Shown here in pieces: positions 8,096 to 18,145 of a stretch of 64,000 nucleotides of DNA. Position 1 is the first letter of the stretch; each line of letters starts with the position of its first letter. The translations under genes were made by a program, and so were the position numbers. The notes beneath the pieces are model-generated. The model did not search any database, had not been told where the DNA came from, and saw only the letters and a program-made list of their open reading frames with translations. The stretch comes from Methylococcaceae bacterium (GTDB taxonomy: Bacteria > Pseudomonadota > Gammaproteobacteria > Methylococcales > Methylomonadaceae): positions 1 to 64,000 of the forward strand of contig BJHG01000003.1 of assembly GCA_014191975.1 (NCBI GenBank), written 5' to 3'.

Positions 8096-9994
8096 TTAAT
8101 CCACGCTGTCTGCGTAAGCATCAACCTGTTCTTGTAAATCCAACCATATCATTTCTATTTCTTCCAACAATTTATCAATTTGTGTTTTACGCTCTAAAAC
8201 GGTTTTTAATCGTGATTTTTCACTATCAGCATAAAGTTCCATATCCGCTAATTGTGTTTCCAGTTCACGTTGTTCAACGTGGTATTTTTCCATTGTAGAT
8301 TCAGATTTTTTCAATGCATCAAGCAACGGCTTTTGTTTTTGACGGCGCTCAGCATCAAGTTTACGCTGATCTTTGCGCGACACATTTTCAGCTTTATCCG
8401 GCGAATTAGTCACGTCATTATTTCGTTTTTGCTCCGTTAACCAAGTACGATAATCGTCCAAATCACCATCAAACGGTACCACTTTTTCATTTGCTACTAA
8501 AAGTAACGTATCGGTTACGGAACGCAATAAATGTCTATCATGCGATACCACGACCATTGCACCTTGAAAATCCTGTAGCGCCACGCTTAACGCATGACAC
8601 ATATCTAAATCCAAATGGTTTGTTGGTTCATCAAGCAGCAATAAATTCGGATTCTTATAAACAATTAACGCCAAAACTAAACGTGCTTTTTCACCACCTG
8701 AAAACGGTTTAACTTTTTCAATAACCTTGTCACCACAAAAATCGAAACCACCTAAAAAATTACGAAATTCCTTTTCAGTTTCTTGTTTGTCGATTTGTTG
8801 AAAATGCCAGAGCGGGCTTTCATCAAGATGCAATTGTTCAATCTGATGTTGGGCGAAATAACCATTGGTTAGCGCGTCAGCTTCTAAACGTTTGCCCGAT
8901 AAAAGCGGCAACGTTCCCGCCATTGTTTTTAATAAACTGGATTTACCTGCGCCATTTGAACCAAGTAGTCCAATTCTATCACCTGCCGCAATCGTCAAAC
9001 TTATATTCGGCAAAATCACTTTTTGTTCATAGCCAATCGTCACGTCATCAAGCGTTAACAAAGGATTAGGCATTTTTTTCGGTGCAGGAAATGTGAAATT
9101 AAACGGCGAATCAACATGCGCCATCGAAATTAATTCCATTCGTTCCAACGCTTTAATTCGACTTTGCGCTTGACGAGCTTTCGTGGCTTGTGCTTTGAAG
9201 CGCGTTACGAAACTTTGAATGTGGGCAATTTCACGCTGTTGTTTTTGATAAGAGGATTGCTGTTGTGCTAATTTTTCTGCTCGCATTCGCTCAAATGCAG
9301 AATAATTTCCTGTATAAATTTCAGCTTGACCTTGTTCAATGTGAACAATGTGATCGGTAATCGTGTCGAGAAAATCACGATCATGCGAAATCAATAACAA
9401 TGTTCCGGCGTAATGTCCAAGCCAATCTTGCAACCATAACACAGCGTCTAAATCCAAATGATTTGTCGGCTCATCGAGTAGCAAAACATCGGAACGACAC
9501 ATTAACGCCTGTGCCAAATTCAAACGCATTCGCCAACCACCTGAAAAGGAACTTACGGAATTTTCCATTTTCGGTGCGGCAAAACCTAAACCATCAAGCA
9601 AACGAGCCGCCCGAGAATTTGCACTATAACCGCCAATCACATCTAATGCAGCGTGTAACTCAGCTTGTTTTAAGCCCTCGTGTGCTTGTTCTGCGATGTT
9701 TAATTTTTTTTGAAGTTGACGTAATTCAACGTCGCCGTCCATAACATAATCGAGCGCTGAATATTCGACTGCAGGCATTTCTTGTGCAACGTGAGCAATA
9801 GCTAAATTCGGCGGCATGGTGAAATCACCTTCGTCTACGTGAATTTCGTTTTTCACCATCGCAAACAAACTGGATTTACCCGCACCATTTGCGCCAGTGA
9901 AACCTACTTTTTGTCCATTGTGTAAGGTAAAAGAAGCATTTGAAAACAAAACCCGTGTACCACGTCGAAGCGTGATGTTTCTGAAATTAAGCAT
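8096..9994 (-). CDS. ABC-F family ATPase (YheS-like)
   Basis: Two Walker A sites (GANGAGKSS, GSNGAGKSS), two LLLDEPTNHLD. Confidence 0.93.
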   Translation of the reverse strand: MLNFRNITLRRGTRVLFSNASFTLHNGQKVGFTGANGAGKSSLFAMVKNEIHVDEGDFTMPPNLAIAHVAQEMPAVEYSALDYVMDGDVELRQLQKKLNIAEQAHEGLKQAELHAALDVIGGYSANSRAARLLDGLGFAAPKMENSVSSFSGGWRMRLNLAQALMCRSDVLLLDEPTNHLDLDAVLWLQDWLGHYAGTLLLISHDRDFLDTITDHIVHIEQGQAEIYTGNYSAFERMRAEKLAQQQSSYQKQQREIAHIQSFVTRFKAQATKARQAQSRIKALERMELISMAHVDSPFNFTFPAPKKMPNPLLTLDDVTIGYEQKVILPNISLTIAAGDRIGLLGSNGAGKSSLLKTMAGTLPLLSGKRLEADALTNGYFAQHQIEQLHLDESPLWHFQQIDKQETEKEFRNFLGGFDFCGDKVIEKVKPFSGGEKARLVLALIVYKNPNLLLLDEPTNHLDLDMCHALSVALQDFQGAMVVVSHDRHLLRSVTDTLLLVANEKVVPFDGDLDDYRTWLTEQKRNNDVTNSPDKAENVSRKDQRKLDAERRQKQKPLLDALKKSESTMEKYHVEQRELETQLADMELYADSEKSRLKTVLERKTQIDKLLEEIEMIWLDLQEQVDAYADSVD

Positions 9995-10000
9995 TTTTAA

Positions 10001-10531
10001 TTACGCAGCCCGCTCAATCATTTGCTCGGCTTGTTTAGCAAATGCTTTTAAATCGCCTTTTTTCAATGTTTCGATCGGAATCACTAACGCCGTTGCTAAG
10101 CTAATGTAAATGTAGACGTAATGTTTACTGTATTCAACTCTCACCAAATCTGACCACAACATTTTGTGTTTGCCACTGGGTGATTTTTCTAGCAAATACT
10201 GTGCTTGTTCTGGATCAATCGTCAAGGTGTAAGCACCAAACATTGCATTTTTTTCTTTGTAAGTGTAGTTATTAAGAATTTGGCGGCGTAAATCTAACAT
10301 CATAACTTTAGGCGATAACCAGCCCCAAAGTGCAGCAATAACTAAAATATAAGCAGCAGAGCTTTTATCACCATAATAAAAATAATAAAAACCACCAATC
10401 AAACCCATAACAGCTGGCACAATCCAACGGTTTTTACGGATATTACTTTGGATGTCTTCATTTCGAGTAAATTGCACTTCATTAAAGTGAATTAAGTCGT
10501 CTTCGCGGAATTCGTATTCAATTTCAAACAT
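10001..10531 (-). CDS. YcxB-like two-TM membrane protein
   Basis: N-terminal EYEFREDDLIHFNEVQF, two TM segments, PH-like C-terminus ending PIETLKKGDLKAFAK. Confidence 0.5.
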   Translation of the reverse strand: MFEIEYEFREDDLIHFNEVQFTRNEDIQSNIRKNRWIVPAVMGLIGGFYYFYYGDKSSAAYILVIAALWGWLSPKVMMLDLRRQILNNYTYKEKNAMFGAYTLTIDPEQAQYLLEKSPSGKHKMLWSDLVRVEYSKHYVYIYISLATALVIPIETLKKGDLKAFAKQAEQMIERAA

Positions 10532-10705
10532 TATTTTATTTAAGTAAAAGGTTCAAGGTGGAAAGCATTATAGCGAATCATTGTTGATTCGACTGATTTT
10601 GCATTGATTTAGAGATGTTATGTTTAGATTATCGCGCTTTCTTTTTTAAATTCGCCAATATGTTACAATTCAGACCTTTATAATTCACAAGAGAAAATTT
10701 ACAAA

Positions 10706-10924
10706 ATGGCTAAAGAAGATCAAATTGAAATGGATGGCAAGGTCATCGACACATTACCAAATACTATGTTTCGTGTTCAACTTGAAAATGGTCACATCGT
10801 TACGGCACATATTTCTGGAAAAATGCGTAAGCATTACATTCGTATTTTGACAGGGGATAGCGTTAAAGTTGAAATGACACCTTACGATTTAACCAAAGGT
10901 CGTATCACTTTCAGAGTGCGCTAA
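10706..10924 (+). CDS. infA: Translation initiation factor IF-1
   Basis: [69 protein letters not shown]. Confidence 0.98.
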   Translation: MAKEDQIEMDGKVIDTLPNTMFRVQLENGHIVTAHISGKMRKHYIRILTGDSVKVEMTPYDLTKGRITFRVR

Positions 10925-10948
10925 TTGTACGCACTCATTGTCTGCTTA

Positions 10949-13210
10949 CTAATCTGTCAAAAGCATTTCATTAGCACTTTCAATCGTAAATGCTAATTCG
11001 TTATTTTTTACACTGATTTTGACATGTCCCCCGTGCGCGAGTTCTCCAAAAAGCAAATCATTAGCCAACGGCTTTTTAATGTTTTCTTGAATCAATCGCG
11101 CCATTGGACGTGCGCCCATTTTTGCATCACAACCATTTTCAGCGAGCCACAAACGGGCTTTCGTATCGAGTGTTAGCGTCACATTTTTATCAGCCAACAA
11201 CGCTTCCAATTCAAAAATAAACTTGTCTACAACATGTCGAGCAATGCTTATATCAAGAGGTTTGAATTGAATAATTGCATCTAACCGATTACGGAATTCA
11301 GGTGAAAATCCTTTTTCAACCATTTTCAAACTGTCACTGGCATGATTTTGCTGCGTAAAACCCATTGACGCGCGACTACCTTCTTCTGCGCCCGCATTCG
11401 TGGTCATTACTAAAATGATATTTCTAAAATCTGCTTTTCGTCCGTTATTATCGGTCAACGTGCCGTGATCCATGACTTGCAACAACAAATTGAACACATC
11501 TGGATGCGCTTTTTCCAATTCGTCCAACAATAAAACCGCGTGTGGATGTTTATTCACTTGTTCAGTCAACAAACCACCTTGATCAAAACCAACATAACCA
11601 GGTGGCGCACCGATTAATCGTGAAATTGTGTGGCGTTCCATGTATTCAGACATATCAAAACGAATTAACTCAATACCTAAAACTTTTGCCAATTGCCGCG
11701 TAACTTCGGTTTTACCAACACCGGTTGGTCCTGAGAATAAAAATGAACCAATTGTTTTTTGTGAATCTCGTAAACCTGCACGCGATAACTTAATCGCAGA
11801 TGCTAAAACTGAAATCGCTTCATCTTGTCCAAACACCAACATTTTCAGATTCTTTTCTAAATTTGCGAGTTTATCAATGTCATTACTCGACACTGATTTG
11901 GCAGGAATTCGTGCTATTTTCGCAACTATTTCTTCAATTTCAGCGGCTTCAATTAGCTCTTTTTTATCTTCAGCATTCGCCATGCGTTGTTTCGCCCCCG
12001 CTTCGTCAATTACATCAATTGCTTTATCGGGTAAATGCCGATCAGTAATGTAACGACTAGACAATTCTGCAGCTAAACGCAAGGCTTCTGGGGTATAACG
12101 TACGCCATGATGCTCTTCAAAACGTGATTTCAATCCTTTCAGAATCAATACTGTCTCTTCTACAGACGGCTCTAAAATATCGACTTTTTGAAAGCGTCGA
12201 GCCAGCCCATGGTCTTTTTCAAAGATACCACGATATTCCTGATAAGTTGTCGAACCAATACAACGTAACTGTCCCGCCGCGAGCATTGGTTTAATCAAAT
12301 TCGCAGCATCCATTACACCACCAGATGCTGAACCTGCACCAATAATTGTATGAATTTCGTCAATGAATAAAACCGCGTGCGCTTCTTTTTTCATTTGATT
12401 TAAAAGTGATTTCAAACGTTTTTCAAAATCACCGCGATATTTTGTTCCTGCCACCAAAGCACCTAAATCAAGTGAATAAATCACACAATCAAGTAAAACA
12501 TCTGGCACATCTTCTTCGACAATTCGCTTTGCTAAGCCTTCTGCAATAGCTGTTTTGCCTACACCCGCTTCGCCAACTAATAATGGATTATTTTTACGGC
12601 GACGACAAAGGGTTTGAATTGTTCGCTCGATTTCTGCCGCCCGTCCAATTAAAGGATCAATTCGTCCACGCGCTGCTTCTTCATTTAAGTTTAAAGCATA
12701 TTTTTCAAGCGGTTTACTGTTGTCATTTTCGGAATTTTTACGCCCACTTTCTGATTCACGTTCTTCGTAAGGATCATCAAATTTAGAAATACCATGTGCG
12801 ATAAAATTCACAACATCAATGCGCGAAATATCTTGTTGACTCAACAAATATACCGCATGTGATTCAGACTCACTGAAAAGTGCAACTAATAAATTTGCGC
12901 CCGTAACTTCAATTTTATCTGACGCCTGAGCGTTATGAACGGATCGTTGTAAAACCCGTTGAAATCCCAAAGTCGGCTGTGTATCACGTTTCGTACCATC
13001 TGGTAAGTAGGAAATTGTATCGTCAATAAAATGCGCCAATTTCCCACGTAACGCATTAATATCAGCATCACATGCCTTCATTACAGGAATAACATCAAGA
13101 TTATCAAGTAATCCAAATAATAAATGCTCAACAGTTATAAATTCGTGTCGCCGTTCACGAGCCGATTTAAAGGCTATATTTAATGTATTTTCTAATGATT
13201 TGCCTAACAT
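10949..13210 (-). CDS. clpA: ATP-dependent Clp protease ATP-binding subunit ClpA
   Basis: Two AAA modules ([32 protein letters not shown]), adjacent clpS. Confidence 0.97.
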   Translation of the reverse strand: MLGKSLENTLNIAFKSARERRHEFITVEHLLFGLLDNLDVIPVMKACDADINALRGKLAHFIDDTISYLPDGTKRDTQPTLGFQRVLQRSVHNAQASDKIEVTGANLLVALFSESESHAVYLLSQQDISRIDVVNFIAHGISKFDDPYEERESESGRKNSENDNSKPLEKYALNLNEEAARGRIDPLIGRAAEIERTIQTLCRRRKNNPLLVGEAGVGKTAIAEGLAKRIVEEDVPDVLLDCVIYSLDLGALVAGTKYRGDFEKRLKSLLNQMKKEAHAVLFIDEIHTIIGAGSASGGVMDAANLIKPMLAAGQLRCIGSTTYQEYRGIFEKDHGLARRFQKVDILEPSVEETVLILKGLKSRFEEHHGVRYTPEALRLAAELSSRYITDRHLPDKAIDVIDEAGAKQRMANAEDKKELIEAAEIEEIVAKIARIPAKSVSSNDIDKLANLEKNLKMLVFGQDEAISVLASAIKLSRAGLRDSQKTIGSFLFSGPTGVGKTEVTRQLAKVLGIELIRFDMSEYMERHTISRLIGAPPGYVGFDQGGLLTEQVNKHPHAVLLLDELEKAHPDVFNLLLQVMDHGTLTDNNGRKADFRNIILVMTTNAGAEEGSRASMGFTQQNHASDSLKMVEKGFSPEFRNRLDAIIQFKPLDISIARHVVDKFIFELEALLADKNVTLTLDTKARLWLAENGCDAKMGARPMARLIQENIKKPLANDLLFGELAHGGHVKISVKNNELAFTIESANEMLLTD

Positions 13211-13212
13211 AA

Positions 13213-13545
13213 TTAAATCTCCTCCATTTCACATTTCAAAGGATGATTATTTTCAAATGCGTAAGAATTAACGATATAAACTTTTGTTTCTGCAACATCT
13301 TTTGAATAAGTGCCACAAATACCAACGCCACGAGTATGAACTTGTAGCATCACTGCCGTTGCCTGCTCTTCGGACATTCCAAAAAAATTAACTAAAATTT
13401 CAATCACAAAATCCATCGGCGTGAAATCATCATTTAATAAAATCACTCGATACAACGAAGGTTTTTTTAATTTTGGTTGAGAATTTAAGACGACTAAATC
13501 GTCATCATGCTCGTGTTCATGAAAAAAAGGATGGAAATCTGACAT
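13213..13545 (-). CDS. clpS: Clp adaptor protein ClpS (start MSDFHPF; ORF track extends to 13647)
   Basis: YRVILLNDDFTPMDFVIEILVNFF...VHTRGVGICGTYSKDVAETKV. Confidence 0.95.
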   Translation of the reverse strand: MSDFHPFFHEHEHDDDLVVLNSQPKLKKPSLYRVILLNDDFTPMDFVIEILVNFFGMSEEQATAVMLQVHTRGVGICGTYSKDVAETKVYIVNSYAFENNHPLKCEMEEI

Positions 13546-13597
13546 AAAATCTAGAATATAAAAAATAAAGGTTAATGGTAATTGAAAGCTGTCCGTT

Positions 13598-14500
13598 TTA
13601 CTCGGTTCGTTCACTGGCTTGCGTGATAATACTACATGGAGGAACACTGTGCGTTAACCAAACATTCCCTCCAATAATAGAACCCTTGCCAATCGTTACA
13701 CGCCCTAAAATTGTCGCACCTGCATAAATAACCACGTCATCTTCGACAATTGGGTGCCGTAAATTACCTTTAATTAAAATGCCATTTTCGTCTTTTTGAA
13801 AACGTTTTGCACCCAATGTAACGGCTTGATATAACCGCACACGCTGTCCAATAATTGCTGTTTCACCAATAACCACACCTGTTCCGTGATCAATAAAAAA
13901 GCTTTCACCAATTTGCGCGCCAGGATGAATATCAATTCCTGTTGCCGAATGTGCCAGCTCAGCAATCATTCGGGCCACTAATGGTGTGCCATGTGTGTAT
14001 AAAATATGTGCAAGTCGATGATAAATCACCGCATTAATTCCAGGATAACAAACTAACACTTCATCTGGTGTTCGCGCGGCAGGATCACCTTCATAAGCCG
14101 CTTGAATATCACTGTCAATTAACGACCGAACAGTAGGTAATTGTGCGGTAAATAAACGTGTAATCGAAATAGCTAGTTGATGTGCAGCTTCGTCAATACC
14201 GTCGCTACCCGAAATAAATTGTAATTCACGGCGAATTTGTTTGAATAATTCATGCAGCACACGATCTAGCGTATAACCAACAAAATAATCAATACCTTCC
14301 TCAGTTAAATCAGGACGACCTAAACGATTCGGAAAAAGTACTGCCAGCAAACCGTCCAAAATTTCTTGTAGCTCTTTACTCGATGGTAATTTTGGCGGTT
14401 TATTTCGTCGTTTGCGCGTTTCTAAAGATGACACACGTAATTCTCGTAATTGCGCGACCGTCTCTTCTACACCCCAATGATATTGTATTATTTCATTCAT
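13598..14500 (-). CDS. Serine O-acetyltransferase (EpsC/CysE type)
   Basis: GIDIHPGAQIGESFFIDHGTGVVIGETAIIG left-handed beta-helix hexapeptide repeats. Confidence 0.9.
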   Translation of the reverse strand: MNEIIQYHWGVEETVAQLRELRVSSLETRKRRNKPPKLPSSKELQEILDGLLAVLFPNRLGRPDLTEEGIDYFVGYTLDRVLHELFKQIRRELQFISGSDGIDEAAHQLAISITRLFTAQLPTVRSLIDSDIQAAYEGDPAARTPDEVLVCYPGINAVIYHRLAHILYTHGTPLVARMIAELAHSATGIDIHPGAQIGESFFIDHGTGVVIGETAIIGQRVRLYQAVTLGAKRFQKDENGILIKGNLRHPIVEDDVVIYAGATILGRVTIGKGSIIGGNVWLTHSVPPCSIITQASERTE

Positions 14501-14527
14501 TTTTTAATTCGTATTGAAAAGTAACGT

Positions 14528-16090
14528 TTATAAAACAGAACAGAGATTACGCCCTTTATTTTTAGCTTCATGCAATGCTTTATCTGCCCGTTCAAAAGTA
14601 GTTTCTTCTGTATCATTTTCAATAAATTCAGTTAATCCAATCGAAATAGTAATCGGAACGACCGTGCCATTCATGTTGCATTCTGTTTTCGCAATCACCT
14701 CTCGCCACTGATCCACTAAAAATAATGCAGAGTTTTTATCTGTATTCGACAACAATATAACGAATTTTTCACCACTAAAACGAGCGATAAAATCTGTATC
14801 ACGAATGTTAGATTCCAACTGTTTAACCAATAAGATTAGAACCTTATCGCCTGATTGATGGCCGTAAGTGTCATTGACTTTTTTAAAATGATCGACATCT
14901 AAAATCGCCAATGTCAGTGGCAATTGGAATCGTTTGTAACGTGCAATTTCTTCTTTAAAGCGCACATTATAAGCATTTCGATTTGGAAGTCCCGTTAACG
15001 TATCATTCATTAATTGCGTGTGGACGACCTTCAATTCCATTTTTAAACTTTCAGATTCTAATTCGATTTTAATTATTTTATTTATCAATTCCGTCATATT
15101 ATTTTGAAATTGTGATTGTGCTTCTTTTTCATTTTGATAATTGGTTTTTATATCCGATGTAATTACTTTAAAACATTGATTTATATTTTCTTTCAGTGAA
15201 TCTAAAGACTCCATTTTAACTGCCTGAGTTTGTAAATCACGAATTTGCGTAAAAACAGATTGATCTAATTTATTACGATTTTTAGCTGAAGTTGCTGCTA
15301 ACAAATTAGTTTGTGTAACGATGGTATTTAATTCTGATAATTTCGTTGCAACATGGAATAAAAATTGATCAATATCTTTCTGTTCAACTTCACTAAACTC
15401 TTTAATTCTAAGCAAAATACTTACCAATTCAATCAATATTTTTTCAAAATCAGCCGCAGATTTTTGCGGGCTAGATAAGGTTTCTTTGATTAGATCAACT
15501 TCTCCCCCGAAAACTTCTGGAATACCTAAAATAGACAAATATTCTAAAATTTGTTCGCACACAATATTTACATCAATATAAATAATTTCTTCGTCTTCAG
15601 ATTCAACCCTTTCGGTCGGTAGTAACTCGGGCTCAGTAATTTTTAAAATTTCGATAAATAAATCAGTCGATTGTTCAATGGTACTTTCATCATTACCAAG
15701 TGATTTTTGAAGTTCGCGTAACGCATTTTTTTGACTGGGATCCATGTGTTGCTTGACTAAAAAATCAAACAATAAATCTGCCTTCAGTGTTTCCTTTTTT
15801 TGAGGCATATTTTTAATTGATTCAGTAAACATTTTTAACTCCGATTTCAGCGCAATCGGTTCAAGTTCGAGCTCATTTTTAACATGATTTCGAACATGCG
15901 TTAAAATAGGATCGAGATATTTATCCAATCCCTCATGTAAAATCGAAAGTTGAATAATAAATTGACGTAATACTTTTTCTTTTTCTTGTTGTGTATATTC
16001 GATTTTGTTCTGCTCGTCGAAAAGATCAAGGTATTTTTTGCGCCATTGTTCACCAGAATCTTCATTATTTTGTTTATTAAAAAAACTCAT
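14528..16090 (-). CDS. GGDEF-domain protein with degenerate active site (SGEKF)
   Basis: LTGLPNRNAYNVRF, LAILDVDHFKKVNDTYGHQSGDKVL, RDTDFIARFSGEKFVILL. Confidence 0.9.
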   Translation of the reverse strand: MSFFNKQNNEDSGEQWRKKYLDLFDEQNKIEYTQQEKEKVLRQFIIQLSILHEGLDKYLDPILTHVRNHVKNELELEPIALKSELKMFTESIKNMPQKKETLKADLLFDFLVKQHMDPSQKNALRELQKSLGNDESTIEQSTDLFIEILKITEPELLPTERVESEDEEIIYIDVNIVCEQILEYLSILGIPEVFGGEVDLIKETLSSPQKSAADFEKILIELVSILLRIKEFSEVEQKDIDQFLFHVATKLSELNTIVTQTNLLAATSAKNRNKLDQSVFTQIRDLQTQAVKMESLDSLKENINQCFKVITSDIKTNYQNEKEAQSQFQNNMTELINKIIKIELESESLKMELKVVHTQLMNDTLTGLPNRNAYNVRFKEEIARYKRFQLPLTLAILDVDHFKKVNDTYGHQSGDKVLILLVKQLESNIRDTDFIARFSGEKFVILLSNTDKNSALFLVDQWREVIAKTECNMNGTVVPITISIGLTEFIENDTEETTFERADKALHEAKNKGRNLCSVL

Positions 16091-16134
16091 AACGTCCTAT
16101 TTTTCCTTTCGACGATAAATCTAAAACAACAGTG

Positions 16135-16770
16135 TTATTTTTTCGTAGCACTTTCTTGTTCAATTAAACGATTCATAACCTCAATCATTTTTTCGTGTGA
16201 ACCTGCGACAGGACCACTCGTTTTGTATTTCCCATTAATAACAATCGCTGGAACACCAGAAACCCCATATTTTGCTGCTAATGAAGCGGCTTGACGTACT
16301 CTTGTATCCACTAAAAATGAACCATAAGCCGCTTTAAAATCAGCTGCACTCACACCATGCGCGACGAAAAAGTTTGTTAATTGTTCTTCCGTTTCCAAAT
16401 GCTCTTTTTTGGTTTGAATGGCATCAAAAAAGTCCCCATGAACGTTATCGATAACACCTAATGCTTCGGCAGTGTAATAAGCTTTTGCATGTTTGCTCCA
16501 TAAATCACTAAATACAGCGGGTTGTCGAATAAACTCAACATTTTTTGGCAACATTTTTACCCATTTCGCAAGCGTTGGCTCAAAATCAAAACAGTGCGGA
16601 CAGCCGTACCAAAAAAATTCAATAACCTCGACTTTCTTTACATCTTGTGTTGGCTGAACAGGCGTAACCAGTTCATAACCGAGGGTTTCAGAAGCAGCTT
16701 GAACGGAATTAAATGTTGCTGCAATAACTAATGACAACGCAAATAAAGTGTGTTTAATAAATTTTCTCAT
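16135..16770 (-). CDS. dsbA: Thiol:disulfide interchange protein DsbA
   Basis: EFFWYGCPHCFDFEP; signal peptide; GVSGVPAIVINGKY. Confidence 0.92.
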   Translation of the reverse strand: MRKFIKHTLFALSLVIAATFNSVQAASETLGYELVTPVQPTQDVKKVEVIEFFWYGCPHCFDFEPTLAKWVKMLPKNVEFIRQPAVFSDLWSKHAKAYYTAEALGVIDNVHGDFFDAIQTKKEHLETEEQLTNFFVAHGVSAADFKAAYGSFLVDTRVRQAASLAAKYGVSGVPAIVINGKYKTSGPVAGSHEKMIEVMNRLIEQESATKK

Positions 16771-16784
16771 CGTCTATTTCTCCC

Positions 16785-17432
16785 TTATTTCATGGTCGCA
16801 ATACGATTTGCAACCGCTTTAATTTCGTCTTCGGTCATTTTAACAGCAATCATGTGCATCATATTGTCATTATGATGTCCGCGTTGGTTGTTTTTGAAAT
16901 CGGTTAAGGCTTTGATTAAATAGGTTGTGTGTTGCGACTTTAAAGCCGGAAATCCAGCAGGTTTGTTACCTTCACCAAGTGGCCCATGGCAAGCAATACA
17001 AGCCGATACTTCACGTTTCAAGTCTCCATTACGATACAAATCACTACCTTGTGCAACTAATACGTCGTGTTCTGTGCGCTCTTCTGCATCGTCAAACGTT
17101 CCTTCAGGTTCAGCCACGATTTTTTGATCGGCATAATAATTCGCAATATCAACCATGTCATTTTCGGTTAAAGACATCGCAATGGTAGCCATCATGGGAT
17201 CTTTTCTCTCACCAGATTTAAAGGCTTTAAGTTGATTTACAATGTAAACTGAATTTTGTTGTGCGAGCTTTGGAAACATTGCCATCGTGCTATTTCCATG
17301 TTCTCCGTGACAACTAATACATGACATGATTTTAGTTTTACCCGCATTTACGCTATCGGCGTGTGCCATTTCAGCGTGAACATGACTACTCAAAAGAGCA
17401 ATGAAAGCAAAGGCAAGACTTTTTTTCTGCAT
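16785..17432 (-). CDS. Cytochrome c4-like diheme cytochrome (start near MQKKSLAF)
   Basis: Two CxxCH motifs (CISCH, CIACH), signal peptide. Confidence 0.92.
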   Translation of the reverse strand: MQKKSLAFAFIALLSSHVHAEMAHADSVNAGKTKIMSCISCHGEHGNSTMAMFPKLAQQNSVYIVNQLKAFKSGERKDPMMATIAMSLTENDMVDIANYYADQKIVAEPEGTFDDAEERTEHDVLVAQGSDLYRNGDLKREVSACIACHGPLGEGNKPAGFPALKSQHTTYLIKALTDFKNNQRGHHNDNMMHMIAVKMTEDEIKAVANRIATMK

Positions 17433-17533
17433 GGGGTTTTCCTTGAAAAGTGTGAACGAATGCGCGTTAAGTGTACACAAAGCCGCGTGTGTGCTTAAAT
17501 TCTACTCCAAATCACACTTTCAAGCGAGAGACC

Positions 17534-18142
17534 ATGAACCCACTTTATCACCAAGCCAAATTCATCAATAGTTCACCAGATTTAAAATTTACCCCCCCAG
17601 ATTTGGGCTTGGAAATTGCCTTTGCAGGGCGTTCAAATGCAGGAAAATCAAGTGCAATTAACACTTTGACACGTCAAACAGGTTTAGCAAGAACCAGTAA
17701 AACACCTGGCAGAACGCAAATGTTAAATTTTTTTGAAATTGCAGATCAGCAGCGTTTTGTAGATTTACCCGGTTATGGTTACGCAAAAGTTCCATTACCT
17801 GTGAAAAAACAATGGCATCAATTGATGGAAACATATTTAACAAAACGAAAATCATTGTGCGGTATGGTTTTAGTGATGGACGTTCGACATCCCTTGACAG
17901 AATTTGATTGGCAAATGGTGGAATGGTGTCAGCACACGAAATTGCCATTGCATATTATTTTGACGAAAGCGGATAAATTGAATTTCGGTGCGGCTAAAAA
18001 TGTCATGTTGCAAATTGAAAAAGAATTAAGTGATTTGCCAATGCCTCTGACATTACAATTATTTTCGTCGCTGAAAAAAACAGGTGTCGATGAAATTCAT
18101 GCCGCACTGAATAGATTGTTTGCAGCGCGGCAAAATCGGTGA
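17534..18142 (+). CDS. engB: Ribosome biogenesis GTPase EngB/YihA
   Basis: GRSNAGKSSAINTLT, DLPGYGYAKV, LTKADKL. Confidence 0.95.
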   Translation: MNPLYHQAKFINSSPDLKFTPPDLGLEIAFAGRSNAGKSSAINTLTRQTGLARTSKTPGRTQMLNFFEIADQQRFVDLPGYGYAKVPLPVKKQWHQLMETYLTKRKSLCGMVLVMDVRHPLTEFDWQMVEWCQHTKLPLHIILTKADKLNFGAAKNVMLQIEKELSDLPMPLTLQLFSSLKKTGVDEIHAALNRLFAARQNR

Positions 18143-18145
18143 TTT

